Of a stretch of DNA of 64,000 nt, positions 8,648 to 18,149 are shown piece after piece (position 1 is the first letter of the stretch; every line of letters begins with the position of its first letter). The position numbers and the translations under genes were made by a program. The stretch is from Alphaproteobacteria bacterium (lineage in GTDB: Bacteria; Pseudomonadota; Alphaproteobacteria; GCA-2731375): positions 1 through 64,000 of the forward strand of contig JAJFGG010000069.1 in NCBI GenBank assembly GCA_021776235.1, given 5' to 3'. The notes below the pieces were generated by a model. That model made no database searches. It was not told where the DNA came from and was given only the letters and a program-made list of their open reading frames with translations.

Positions 8648-9466
8648 ATGCCGAAGATTGAGCACATTCAGCCCTGCATGCCGCCCGATGCCGTCCATGA
8701 GCTGCTGGCGCGGGACGGCGCGGTCGTTGTTGAAAATATTATTACGCCGCAACAGGTGCAGGGCCTGAATGGAGAACTCGACCCATTTATCGCCGCCGCA
8801 GGGCCGGGCCTGCGGCATCCGACCCACGAAAGAATGGTTGAATTCTATGGCCAATCGACCGTTCGTATTGATGGCCTGCCAGCCAAGTCCGAGGCTTTTA
8901 TCGGCATTATGCTGACACCGCTGCTTTGTGGGGCGGCTGACAATTTCCTGCTACCCAACTGCCACGACTATATCTTCAATACGGGCCAGTTGATCGAAAT
9001 CGGGCCCGGCGAGGCGGCGCAGGCGCTGCATCGTGACGAAGACGCGTGGAGCTTTCTGAAAGCACCAAAGCCGCCATTGCAAGTGGAGGCGATGTTTGCC
9101 TTGACGGAATTTACGCTTCGGAACGGCGCCACCCAGGTCGTACCCGGCAGCCACCTCTGGCCGCCCGGACGCCGGGTCAAGGCCGAAGAGGTCGTTCAGG
9201 CCGAGATGACGGCAGGATCGGCATTGCTTTATCTGGGCTCAACCATCCATGGCGGCGGCGCCAATCTGACCAGCGACCAGCGCCGGCGGGGCCTTTTCCT
9301 GGGCTATGTGGTTGGCTGGCTGCGAGCCGAGGAGAACAGCTTTTTGACCGTGCCCTTGGATAAAGTGCGCGCTATGCCGGTGCGGATCCAGGAGCTGTTG
9401 GGCTACAAGGCGCATGCCGCCATAGGCGTGGCGGATGTGGGCAGCCCAATGGCGCTGCTGCGTTGA
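8648..9466 (+). CDS. Phytanoyl-CoA dioxygenase (PhyH) family protein
   Basis: A Fe(II)/2-oxoglutarate-dependent dioxygenase of 272 aa. The iron triad is visible: H128-R-D130 in ALHRDEDAW and a distal His169 in VVPGSH, with Arg177 nearby for 2-oxoglutarate. The substrate is not predictable; bacterial relatives hydroxylate small metabolites such as ectoine or fatty acyl groups. Start ATG is preceded by GGAGAT. The next gene begins two bases after its stop codon, suggesting cotranscription. Confidence 0.9.
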   Translation: MPKIEHIQPCMPPDAVHELLARDGAVVVENIITPQQVQGLNGELDPFIAAAGPGLRHPTHERMVEFYGQSTVRIDGLPAKSEAFIGIMLTPLLCGAADNFLLPNCHDYIFNTGQLIEIGPGEAAQALHRDEDAWSFLKAPKPPLQVEAMFALTEFTLRNGATQVVPGSHLWPPGRRVKAEEVVQAEMTAGSALLYLGSTIHGGGANLTSDQRRRGLFLGYVVGWLRAEENSFLTVPLDKVRAMPVRIQELLGYKAHAAIGVADVGSPMALLR

Positions 9467-9467
9467 A

Positions 9468-10949
9468 ATGGGCGTTGCCTCGCCTGTTCTGGTTTGCTGC
9501 CGTGTGGGCTGCATTTTCCGCTACGCGCTTGTTTCAATGGTCCTGCTGTTGCTGCTATCTGCCGGCCCCATTGCCCAGGCCGGCCATGGTCTTCGCGACG
9601 ATGCCGTCGCCGGTGCGGCGCAGGCGGTCATTCTAGGTGCACCGGAACAGGCCGGCAGGGCCCTGGAATTCCTAACGCAAAGGAACAAAACGGATGTGGT
9701 GGCAGGCCTGATCCTGGCCCTGCAGTTCTCCAACAATAACGAAGCGCCCATTCTGGCGGCCCTGACGGCCTTGACCGGGCATCAGGCCGAAGGCTGGTTC
9801 CAATGGATGCTGTGGCAGGAAGCCAACAAAAAACTACGTCCCCACCCCAGTTTCGCCGCGTTGATGGTCGATACGCTGCAACGGATCGACCCGAAATTCG
9901 CCGTCTTCTTTCGCCCCGGCTGGCACAATGGCGACAGTATGCGGGTGCGTATGGAAGAGATCGTCTGGGGCGGTGTCGGCGCCATGACCGGCATACCGTC
10001 CCTGGATGCGCCCCATATGATCGCGGCGGACGCGGCCGATTACCTGGCCGCAGATGACCTGGTATTCGGCGTCGAAATCGCCGGCGATGTCCGCGCCTAT
10101 CCTTTGCGGATCATGGGTTGGCACGAGATGTTCAACGATACCATCGGCGGTGTTCCCGTGGCCCTGGCCTATTGCACCCTGTGTGGCTCCGGCATCTTGT
10201 ACGAGACCCTGTTGCCGGGCCGGGCTGACCTGCCGGGCCGGGGCAAGGCGTTTGTATTTGGATCGTCGGGACTGCTTTACCGGTCCAACAAGCTGATGTT
10301 CGATTGGGAAACCTTGAGCCTGTGGAACCAGTTTACCGGCGAGCCGGTGGCCGGGCCACTGGCGCAAAGTGGTATCCGCCTGAAGACACGGCCCGTCACC
10401 ATCACCACCTGGGGGCAATGGCGCAAGGCGCATCCGGCTACGTCCGTGCTGGCGCTGGAAACCGGCTACCGCCGCGACTATGGATCCGCGGCGGTATACA
10501 AGGATTATTTCGCCTCACCGGACCTGATGTTTCCGTCCCTGGTTCGCCCGGGCGCGCCGCTAGAACAGAAAGCCTATGTCTTTGGCATCCGTGCCTTTGC
10601 CGCCGCCAAGGCCTGGCCCCTGGCGGCATTCGCGGGCGGCGCCGTGATTAATGATGGCATGGCCGGGCGCAATCTGGTTCTGCTGGGCGATGCCGCCTCT
10701 CGCACGGTGCGCGCTTACGAGCGGGAAGAGCAGTCATTCAAGGCGCATCACGAAAGCGGGAAACTACAGGGTGCGAATGGCGTCTGGACCGTAACCGAGG
10801 CCGCACTGATCGGCCCCAACGGCGCCCGGCTGCCGCGGGTGGCGGGCCATATTGCCTATTGGTTTGCCTGGGATAACTATCTTGGTGTCAAAAGCGAACT
10901 TTACGCTGTTTCCGACGGCTCAGAAGGCAAGCCGAACAAGGCCGAATAA
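9468..10949 (+). CDS. DUF3179 domain protein, exported
   Basis: About 493 aa with an N-terminal hydrophobic signal (residues about 19-38, ending AGPIAQA). The core matches DUF3179: VFGVEIAGDVRAYPLRIMGWHEM, then the Cys-containing ALAYCTLCGSGI motif and FGSSGLLYRSNKLMFD, and WSQ-like FTGEPVAGPL; these are split here. The conserved CTLC pair and His may bind metal, but the function is unknown. The exact start is uncertain because several in-frame starts precede the signal peptide; 9468 is the ATG directly after the PhyH stop. Confidence 0.85.
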   Translation: MGVASPVLVCCRVGCIFRYALVSMVLLLLLSAGPIAQAGHGLRDDAVAGAAQAVILGAPEQAGRALEFLTQRNKTDVVAGLILALQFSNNNEAPILAALTALTGHQAEGWFQWMLWQEANKKLRPHPSFAALMVDTLQRIDPKFAVFFRPGWHNGDSMRVRMEEIVWGGVGAMTGIPSLDAPHMIAADAADYLAADDLVFGVEIAGDVRAYPLRIMGWHEMFNDTIGGVPVALAYCTLCGSGILYETLLPGRADLPGRGKAFVFGSSGLLYRSNKLMFDWETLSLWNQFTGEPVAGPLAQSGIRLKTRPVTITTWGQWRKAHPATSVLALETGYRRDYGSAAVYKDYFASPDLMFPSLVRPGAPLEQKAYVFGIRAFAAAKAWPLAAFAGGAVINDGMAGRNLVLLGDAASRTVRAYEREEQSFKAHHESGKLQGANGVWTVTEAALIGPNGARLPRVAGHIAYWFAWDNYLGVKSELYAVSDGSEGKPNKAE

Positions 10950-10974
10950 AATCATTCCATCCCCCGTTGTCGTT

Positions 10975-11015
10975 GCCTCCGCGAACGTTCTGACTGGCTG
11001 TTCAGAGGCGTTTTT
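10975..11015 (+). terminator. Possible intrinsic terminator
   Basis: Between the convergent DUF3179 and ABC ATPase genes a weak stem (GCCTC at 10975 with GAGGC at 11005) is followed immediately by GTTTTT. The stem is short with a long loop, so the call is tentative. Confidence 0.35.
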
Positions 11016-12649
11016 CAGGCGTTCTCTCCCTGCCGGTCGTCGAGTAGATTATCCAGCCAGTCCGGGTCCATTTCCGGGACCGAGGACAATAGCAGTTCGG
11101 TGTATTCATGGTGCGGCGGGCTCAGGACCTGTTGCTTTGGCCCCTGTTCGACAATTTTGCCCTGCAGCATCACGACAATTTCGTCGGCGATGGCCCGCAC
11201 CGTCGCCAAGTCGTGAGTAATGAACATGTAGGCCAGACCCAGTTCGTCCTGCAGCCGTTGCAACAGTTTCAGGATTTCTTCCGCCACCAGCTGGTCCAGG
11301 GCCGAGGTCACCTCGTCGCAGATGATCAATTCCGGTTCCGCCGCCAGGGCGCGGGCGATGCATACGCGCTGTTTTTGTCCGCCCGAGAGTTCCCCGGGAT
11401 AGCGGTCGATAAATTCATCCGGATCCAGCTCGATCATCTCCAGCAGCTCGCGGACCCTGGCGGTCCGGTCGGCGCCGCGCAGGCCGAGATAAAACTCCAA
11501 TGGCCGGCCAATGATCGCACTCACCCTCTGCCTCGGATTAATGGCCGTATCGGGCATTTGATAAATCATCTGCAGGCGCCGCTTTTCGTCCTTGTTGCGT
11601 TTGCGGTGATCCAGCGGCAAGGGCAGGCCGTCATAGAAAACCTGGCCTTGGCTGGGCGGCAACAGGCCGGTAATGACCCGCGCCATGGTACTTTTGCCGC
11701 TGCCCGATTCACCAACCACGGCGACCGTGCGTTTGCGGTGAATATCCATGGAAACGTCGTACAGCACCGGGACCTTGCCATAGGCCGCGCTGACACCCTC
11801 AACGCGCAACAGAGGCATATCGGCTCCCGGGCTATCCGCCGTGTCCTTTCGGAAGGTCCGCACCGCCAACAGATCGCGGGTATAATCCTTCTGCGGATCC
11901 TCGATCATGCCCCTGGTTTCACCCTCTTCAACCAGGTTGCCGTGGCGCAGAACCATGATCCGGTCAGCCATCTGGCTGACCACCGCCAGGTCATGGGTGA
12001 TGTAAATGGCCGCCGTGTTGAATTGGCGCACGATTTCGCGGATGGCCGACAGCACTTCGATCTGGGTGGTGACATCCAGGGCCGTGGTCGGTTCATCAAA
12101 GACGATCAGATCAGGGCGGCAGGCCATGGCCATGGCGGTCATGGCACGCTGTAACTGGCCGCCCGAAACCTGATGGGGATAGCGGAAGCCGATGGTATCG
12201 GGCCCCGGCAGCTGCAGGCGGCGATACAGGTCGATCGCGTCGCTCTCGGCCTCGGCCCGGGGCATGATGCCGTGCTGTACCGGTGCCTCGCAATATTGAT
12301 CAATCAGTTTGTGCGCCGGGTTAAAGGCGGCGGCGGCGCTTTGCGCGACATAGGCGATGCGCGAGCCGCGCAATTGCCGCAGGCCGTCATCGGAGGCCTT
12401 GGCCAGATCGACACCGTCGAACATGATCGAACCACCGGAAATGCGGCAGCCGTCCCGGGCGAAACCCATGGCGGCCAGGCCGATGGTGCTTTTGCCCGCG
12501 CCGGATTCACCGATCAGGCCCAGCACTTCACCCCGGTGCAGGGTGACATCGATGCCGTGTACGATTTCGTGCCAGATTTCGTCGCTGCGGCCTTCAATGC
12601 GCAGACCGCGCATATCCAAAATGACCTCGCCTATGGTTGCGTCATTCAC
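11015..12649 (-). CDS. Peptide-type ABC transporter, fused double ATPase (DppDF-like)
   Basis: A 544-aa protein with two complete ABC domains in tandem, the common fused form of OppDF/DppDF. The first half has Walker [10 protein letters not shown], signature SGGQLQRA and Walker [13 protein letters not shown]. The second has [24 protein letters not shown] and [12 protein letters not shown]. It energises import by the permeases encoded just upstream (5-nt gap). The operon order is binding protein, permease B, permease C, ATPase. Confidence 0.95.
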   Translation of the reverse strand: MNDATIGEVILDMRGLRIEGRSDEIWHEIVHGIDVTLHRGEVLGLIGESGAGKSTIGLAAMGFARDGCRISGGSIMFDGVDLAKASDDGLRQLRGSRIAYVAQSAAAAFNPAHKLIDQYCEAPVQHGIMPRAEAESDAIDLYRRLQLPGPDTIGFRYPHQVSGGQLQRAMTAMAMACRPDLIVFDEPTTALDVTTQIEVLSAIREIVRQFNTAAIYITHDLAVVSQMADRIMVLRHGNLVEEGETRGMIEDPQKDYTRDLLAVRTFRKDTADSPGADMPLLRVEGVSAAYGKVPVLYDVSMDIHRKRTVAVVGESGSGKSTMARVITGLLPPSQGQVFYDGLPLPLDHRKRNKDEKRRLQMIYQMPDTAINPRQRVSAIIGRPLEFYLGLRGADRTARVRELLEMIELDPDEFIDRYPGELSGGQKQRVCIARALAAEPELIICDEVTSALDQLVAEEILKLLQRLQDELGLAYMFITHDLATVRAIADEIVVMLQGKIVEQGPKQQVLSPPHHEYTELLLSSVPEMDPDWLDNLLDDRQGENA

Positions 12650-12654
12650 CGCGC

Positions 12655-13824
12655 CTAATCCTTCAATCCGGAGGCTTTGTGCAGGAACCAGTCGACCACG
12701 AAATTCACACCGACGGTCAGTAGAGCGATGGCTGCGGCGGGCAACAGCGGCGTGATATCGCCGTAGGTGATCAGGGTGGCATTATCGCGCACCATGGAGC
12801 CCCAATCCGCCGTTGGCGGCTGGATGCCGAGGCCAAGAAAGCTCAGGCTGCTCAGGAACAGGAACACGAAGCAGAAACGCAGGCCGAACTCGGCGACCAG
12901 GGGCGGCAGGATATTTGGCAGAATTTCGCTTCTGATGATCCACCACAACCCTTCACCCCTGAGGCTGGCGGCTTCCACGAATTCCAGAACCACCACATTC
13001 ATGGAGACCGCCCGGGCCAGACGGAAGACCCGCGTGGCATCAAGGATCCCGATGACCAGGATCAACGACGGGACAGAGGTGCCGACAATGGTCAAAATCA
13101 ACAGCGCGAAAATAAACGACGGGATGGCCATCAGGATATCGACCGACCGGCCCAGAATCTGGTCGACCCAGCCGCGCATGGCGGCGGCCAAAAGCCCTGC
13201 CAGACCGCCGAGAACAAAGGCCAGAACCGTGGTCGCGAAAGCGATGCCTACCGTATTGCGGCCGCCATAGATGATACGAGTGAACATGTCCCGGCCCAGG
13301 TTGTCAGTGCCGAGCAAATGCTTGTTGCTCCAGACGTCATACTCCGAACCGACGATTTCCGTTTCGCCAAAAGGGGCGATGATCGGCGCTGTCGCCGCCA
13401 CCATGACGTAGATCAGAATAACGATCAGACCGAACCAGGCACTGGCCGGCGCCCCGCGCAATTCCTTCCAGTAGCGGACGGCGGCGAAAGCGCAGATCTG
13501 TACCAATGCCAGGCCGAACATGGTTGACCAAGGCCAGGCGCTGGCGCGGTCCCAGAAAATTATGGCGACCAGGACGAATTCCAGGGTCAGGGCGACGACC
13601 ACTGTATCGCCTGCCGGCGTGCGCTCGATACGGCTCCAATAGGTCAACGCGACGACGCTGTACAGATGCGCGAACAGCAACCCGATGATGGAGCTCCAGG
13701 TATCCGCCGTGACGTTTTGCAGGAACAGCACCAAAATGAAAAAATGTATCGCCGCCATGGCGATGCGGCTGACCCAGGGCGAGGCGTTGCCGCCAAAGGC
13801 CTCCTTGCTCATGGTCATGGTCAT
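12655..13824 (-). CDS. Peptide-type ABC permease (DppC-like) with extra N-terminal membrane domain
   Basis: The C-terminal 270 residues are an ordinary DppC: GLIVILIYVMVAATAPIIAP as the usual first helix, LLGTDNLGRDMFTRIIYGGRN, and the EAA-loop region EAASLRGEGLWWIIRSEILPN (split). Unusually, about 120 residues precede it with four hydrophobic segments (approximately 20-38, 42-62, 74-95, 98-118), making it 389 aa against roughly 290 for the family. The extension is in the same frame with no internal start that would obviously give the short form. Its role is unknown. Confidence 0.92.
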   Translation of the reverse strand: MTMTMSKEAFGGNASPWVSRIAMAAIHFFILVLFLQNVTADTWSSIIGLLFAHLYSVVALTYWSRIERTPAGDTVVVALTLEFVLVAIIFWDRASAWPWSTMFGLALVQICAFAAVRYWKELRGAPASAWFGLIVILIYVMVAATAPIIAPFGETEIVGSEYDVWSNKHLLGTDNLGRDMFTRIIYGGRNTVGIAFATTVLAFVLGGLAGLLAAAMRGWVDQILGRSVDILMAIPSFIFALLILTIVGTSVPSLILVIGILDATRVFRLARAVSMNVVVLEFVEAASLRGEGLWWIIRSEILPNILPPLVAEFGLRFCFVFLFLSSLSFLGLGIQPPTADWGSMVRDNATLITYGDITPLLPAAAIALLTVGVNFVVDWFLHKASGLKD

Positions 13825-13837
13825 GGCAACGTCCCCA

Positions 13838-14794
13838 TCATCGCGGATGCAACAGCCGTGGGTTGCTCATGATCGAGAGCACATCCGCCAGCAGGTTCAA
13901 GAGCACATAGGTCGCGGCGAAAACCAGGCTGCAGGCCTGCACCACGGGAATGTCCCGTTTGGCCACGGAATCCACCAGCAATTGCCCCAGGCCGGGATAG
14001 ACGAATACCACCTCGACCAGAACCACACCGACGACCAGATAGGCCAAATTCAGCACCACCACATTGATGATCGGCGCCAGGGCATTGGGCAGGGCGTGTT
14101 TGAGGATGATGCGGCCGGGACGCAGGCCTTTCAGGCGGGCCATTTCAATATACGGGCTGGCCAGCAGGTTGATGATCGCGGCCCGGGTCATGCGCATTAC
14201 ATAGGCCAGGATGACCAGGGTCATGGTCAGGGCGGGCAGGGCGGTACGATAGACTTTCTCCCAAAAGCCCAGTTCCTCGCTTATGTTTGAAATGGCGGGG
14301 AACAGGTTCAGGGTCACGCCCAGTACGATGATCAGGACATAGGCGACGAAAAACTCCGGGAACGAAATGGCGGTCAATGTCATCGCGTTGACGCCGCGGT
14401 CAAAAATGCTGTCCCGGTAGAGCGCGGCCAAAATACCAAGGCTGACCGCCAGGGGAATGGCGATGACCGCCGCCACCGCCGCCAGGAACAGGGTGTTCTG
14501 CAGGCGGATACCCAACAACTCGGAAATTTCCCGCTGGTTGGCCAGGGAGCGGCCGAAATCACCCTGCAACATATCGAACAGCCAGTTCACATAACGTTCG
14601 TGGGGTGGCAGGTCCAGGCCGAGTTCCCGATTGAACGCGGCCACTGTTTCAGGCGTTGCGCCACGTCCCAGCATCTCCTGGGCAAAATTGCCAGGTAGCA
14701 ACTCCACACAGCCGAATATGATCAAGGAAACGATAAAGAGGGTCAGGAGACCCAGCGCCAAGCGCTGGGCCACCATTTTACCTATTTGAGACAT
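13838..14794 (-). CDS. Peptide-type ABC permease (DppB-like)
   Basis: A 318-aa inner-membrane permease: N-terminal cytoplasmic start plus helix LALGLLTLFIVSLIIFGCVELLPG, then the usual ARAYG-like region LGLDLPPHERYVNWLFDMLQGDFGRS and an EAA loop MARLKGLRPGRIILKHALPNAL in the last third (motifs described in pieces). It forms the translocation channel with the DppC-like partner, 13 nt downstream. Confidence 0.95.
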   Translation of the reverse strand: MSQIGKMVAQRLALGLLTLFIVSLIIFGCVELLPGNFAQEMLGRGATPETVAAFNRELGLDLPPHERYVNWLFDMLQGDFGRSLANQREISELLGIRLQNTLFLAAVAAVIAIPLAVSLGILAALYRDSIFDRGVNAMTLTAISFPEFFVAYVLIIVLGVTLNLFPAISNISEELGFWEKVYRTALPALTMTLVILAYVMRMTRAAIINLLASPYIEMARLKGLRPGRIILKHALPNALAPIINVVVLNLAYLVVGVVLVEVVFVYPGLGQLLVDSVAKRDIPVVQACSLVFAATYVLLNLLADVLSIMSNPRLLHPR

Positions 14795-14820
14795 GAGCCC
14801 TCCGGCACAAGCAGTTCAGT

Positions 14821-16428
14821 TTATCCGAACCACCAGCGCTCTATGGCTTTGTCGCCATCCATGTCCCAGTTGCCCGCCATCTTCGGGCCATGCTGGACCT
14901 TGTCAGACATGGCGAAGACGTAGTTGGCGAACAACGGCACAACGGTGCCGCCTTCCATATTCACGATGGTCTGCATATCCACATACATGGTACGGCGCTT
15001 GGCCTCGTCCAGTTCCGCCCGCGCAGCAATCAATAGTTCGTTGAACTTCTTATGGGCGAAGTGAGATTCGTTCCAATCGGCACCCGCGGCCAGGGATTGG
15101 GTGAACATCATGTCCTCGGTCGGCCGGCCACCCCAATAAACCATGCACCAAGGCTTTTTCAGCCAGACATTCGACCAATAGCCGTCATTGGGCTCGCGCA
15201 CCACGTTGATGTCGATGCCGGCCTTGGCGGCTTGCTCCCTGTACAGAACGGCCGCGTCCACGGCGCCGGTGAAGGCGGCGTCGGCGGCGGACAGATCCAC
15301 GGACAACTTGGTCACGCCGGCCTTCTTCAAATGGAACTTGGCCTTGTCCAGATCGTACGTCCGTTGCGGCAGATCGCCTGCATGGTAGCGGTTGGCGGTG
15401 GAAATCGGGTGGTCGTTGCCAACGACGCCGTGGCCCTTGAGGATAACCTGCAAAAGAACATCGCGGTCCACGGCATATTTCAAGGCCAGGCGCACATCGT
15501 TATTGTCAAAAGGCGCGACATCCGTGTGCATGGGAATTGTGTAATGCAGGGTGCCGGTAACTTCTTCCACCTTCAGCTTTTTGTTCCGCTTCAGCAGATG
15601 TACCGTTTTCAAGTCGCAGCGGTTCATGGCGTCGATCTCACCGGTGCTGAGCGCATTGGTCCGCGCCACAACGTCGCCGATGGTCAGGAATTCGATCTCA
15701 TCGAAATGACCGCGCCCCGACTTGAAATAGTTCGGATTGCGTTTATAGGTGCCGCGCACGCCAGGCTCGAAGGTTTGCTTCACATAGGCGCCGGTGCCCA
15801 CGCCCGACCGCCAATCGACCTTGCCGTCGCCGGTCGATGGCATGATCGCCAGGTGATAGTCACTGACCGTGTAGGGGAAATCGGCGTTGCCGCCGCTCAA
15901 TGTGAACACCACTTTGTTCTTGCCGTCGGCCTTCAATTCCTTGACCGGCGCCAGCAGGGGCTTGGCGGCGGATTTGGTGTCCTTGCCCCGGTGATGGTTC
16001 ATGGAATCGACCACGTCCTGGGCGTCCATGGTTTTGCCGTTATGGAATTCCACCCCCTTGCGCAAGGTAAAGACCCATTCCACGGCATCGTCGGAGGCTT
16101 CCCATTTCTCGCACAACTCAGGCACCAGGCTGCCATCGCTGTCGACCTCGGTGAGGTGATTGCGCATGCCGTAACCCTGGTGGATGATGCCGCCGTTTTC
16201 GAAGGTGCCCGGATCCAGGGAATCTGTGGTGCTGCCATGGTTGGAACCAAAACGCATCTTGCCGCCGCGTTTCGGCGCCGCCGGCACGGAATTGCTCCAC
16301 ATCGTGGAGGCCGCCGCCACCGTGACGCCCATGGCCATGGCCCGGCCCATGAAATCGCGCCGGCTGATCCGGCCCTTTTTCGCCAATTGCGTCAATTCGT
16401 TGCGTTTCTGTAGGTCAACCTGCTTCAT
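14821..16428 (-). CDS. Peptide-type ABC transporter, substrate-binding protein (family 5), Tat-exported
   Basis: A 535-aa periplasmic binding protein of the SBP_bac_5 family. The N-terminus carries a twin-arginine signal (RISRRDFMGRAMAMG then a hydrophobic stretch to SVPAAP), suggesting export of a folded protein. Body motifs include GMRNHLTEVDSDGSLVPELCEKW and VFTLRKGVEFHNG. Ligands of this family are peptides, opines, nickel or glycosides; the divergently transcribed M20 deacylase hints at an N-acylated or amide-linked substrate, which is inference. Confidence 0.93.
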   Translation of the reverse strand: MKQVDLQKRNELTQLAKKGRISRRDFMGRAMAMGVTVAAASTMWSNSVPAAPKRGGKMRFGSNHGSTTDSLDPGTFENGGIIHQGYGMRNHLTEVDSDGSLVPELCEKWEASDDAVEWVFTLRKGVEFHNGKTMDAQDVVDSMNHHRGKDTKSAAKPLLAPVKELKADGKNKVVFTLSGGNADFPYTVSDYHLAIMPSTGDGKVDWRSGVGTGAYVKQTFEPGVRGTYKRNPNYFKSGRGHFDEIEFLTIGDVVARTNALSTGEIDAMNRCDLKTVHLLKRNKKLKVEEVTGTLHYTIPMHTDVAPFDNNDVRLALKYAVDRDVLLQVILKGHGVVGNDHPISTANRYHAGDLPQRTYDLDKAKFHLKKAGVTKLSVDLSAADAAFTGAVDAAVLYREQAAKAGIDINVVREPNDGYWSNVWLKKPWCMVYWGGRPTEDMMFTQSLAAGADWNESHFAHKKFNELLIAARAELDEAKRRTMYVDMQTIVNMEGGTVVPLFANYVFAMSDKVQHGPKMAGNWDMDGDKAIERWWFG

Positions 16429-16850
16429 GCTGTGTTTACCGCCCCCGTTGGGAACGACTCCTTTCCCTGTTGGTTCGTTTTTAGTATTATTAATCTAATT
16501 ATATAGCATTCGTAGAAAAAATATAATACAGACAGGTCGCAGGCTGAATACCCAAAAGAAATACTTATTTCTCTAGATAAACGCCATATTTTTGCGGCGA
16601 ATACCTGAATTTGTATCTATTTTTTCTTGTCTACGCTCCCAGTGCCTAAACTCAATACTCGCCAATCCCGCCGGCTAAATCAAGCATTTATTCTTGGCGC
16701 AATTTCCCCCGGCCTGGCGCTGTCCTTACAGTCGACAAAATTCCGCATGCACCGGCGGCGCTGCCGCGACCCCATCAACGACCTTTCGGGCTGGTTACCA
16801 TCGCCCAATGACCCTATTCTGGCACTGGTGCCGGGTGCGGGAGGACAATC
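16429..16850. promoter_or_regulatory. Divergent AT-rich intergenic region
   Basis: This 422-bp gap separates the ABC importer operon (minus) from the M20 deacylase (plus) and must hold both promoters. About 16480-16640 is strikingly AT-rich for this window, with a TATAAT at 16522-16527 lacking a good -35 box. No convincing operator, riboswitch or reading frame was seen. Confidence 0.5.
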
Positions 16851-18131
16851 ATGCTGGATAGTGCCATTGCCGGAAAGATCAAGGATGCGGTTGATGCCGG
16901 CTTCGACGAGCAGGTGGATTTTACCGCTGAACTGGTGAAATTCCCCTCGCGCCGGGGCCGGGAACATACCGCCCAGGACTTCATGGCGGCGGCCATGCGG
17001 GAGCAAGGCCTGGCTGTCGACCGCTGGCAGATCGATGTGGATCAGATCAGCCATCTGCCGGGGTTCTCACCGGTCTATACGGACTACGACAATGCCTTCA
17101 ACGTGGTCGGTGGCCACCGCAGCGAAAATCCAAAGGGCCGCTCGCTGATTTTGAACGGCCATATCGATGTTGTGCCCGAAGGACCGCACGAGATGTGGAC
17201 CTCGCCGCCCTATCAGCCGCGTATCGATGGCGGTTGGCTGTATGGCCGCGGCGCCGGCGACATGAAGGCCGGACTGGTGGGCGCCATGTACGCCCTGCGT
17301 TCGTTGCAGGGCCTTGGCCTGCAGCCGGCGGCGGATGTCTTTCTGCAATCCGTGGTCGAGGAGGAATGCACCGGCAACGGCGCCCTGGCCTGCCTGGCGC
17401 GGGGCTATCGGGCCGAGGCGGCGTTGATCCCGGAACCCATGGGCGACAGCCTGGTCCGGGCTCAGATCGGCGTCATCTGGCTGCAGGTAAGGGTGCAGGG
17501 CATACCCGTCCATGTCGCCTATGCGGGCAGCGGCTCGAACGCCATCGATGCGGCTTTCGTTTTGATCCAGGGCCTGAAGGAGCTGGAGAAAAAGTGGAAC
17601 GCCGAAAAGGCCGGCCAACCCCATTACGCCGACCATGAGCACCCGATCAATTTCAATGTCGGCAAGATCGAAGGCGGTGACTGGGCCTCTTCCGTGCCGT
17701 CCTGGTGCGTCTTCGATCTTCGTGTGGCGATCTATCCCGGCGACGATTTGCAGGCCCGGCGGGCAGAATTGGATGACTGCATCCGCCAGGCCGCCTCCCA
17801 GGACGCATTTTTGCGCAATGCCCCGCCGCAGGTAACTTACAACGGCTTCCTGGCTGAAGGTTATGTCCTGCAGGACGCCGACGAAGCCGAGGCGGCCCTG
17901 GGCCGGGCCCATGCCGAAGCCTATGGTCAGGCCTTGCAGGCGCACGCCACCACGGCGACCACGGACGCGCGCTTTTTTGGTCTCTACGCGGATATTCCGG
18001 GCCTGGTTTATGGTCCGTTGTCCGATGCGATCCATGGTTTTGACGAACGGGTCAATTTGGAATCCGTGCGCCGGAACACCCAGGCCATGGCGCTGTTCAT
18101 CGCCGAATGGTGCGGCCTGGAAGAAATCTAA
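16851..18131 (+). CDS. M20 family metallo-deacylase (ArgE/DapE-like)
   Basis: A zinc-dependent amidohydrolase/peptidase of 426 aa. The di-zinc site is readable: NGHIDVVPEGP (His and Asp), GRGAGDMKAG (bridging Asp), VEEECTGNG (catalytic Glu and Glu ligand), PEPM, and a C-terminal AIHGFDE His. ArgE/DapE relatives remove acyl groups from N-acetylornithine, succinyl-diaminopimelate or other N-acyl amino acids; the substrate here is open. The position opposite a peptide-type importer suggests catabolism of an imported amide. GGGAGG precedes the ATG. Confidence 0.92.
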   Translation: MLDSAIAGKIKDAVDAGFDEQVDFTAELVKFPSRRGREHTAQDFMAAAMREQGLAVDRWQIDVDQISHLPGFSPVYTDYDNAFNVVGGHRSENPKGRSLILNGHIDVVPEGPHEMWTSPPYQPRIDGGWLYGRGAGDMKAGLVGAMYALRSLQGLGLQPAADVFLQSVVEEECTGNGALACLARGYRAEAALIPEPMGDSLVRAQIGVIWLQVRVQGIPVHVAYAGSGSNAIDAAFVLIQGLKELEKKWNAEKAGQPHYADHEHPINFNVGKIEGGDWASSVPSWCVFDLRVAIYPGDDLQARRAELDDCIRQAASQDAFLRNAPPQVTYNGFLAEGYVLQDADEAEAALGRAHAEAYGQALQAHATTATTDARFFGLYADIPGLVYGPLSDAIHGFDERVNLESVRRNTQAMALFIAEWCGLEEI

Positions 18132-18149
18132 CAGGGGATACCTAACAAC

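Noticed and set aside
16828-16850. A sigma-54 promoter before the M20 gene (TGGCAC followed by a GC box)
   Set aside because: The spacing and the -12 element do not match, and the site overlaps the ribosome-binding region.
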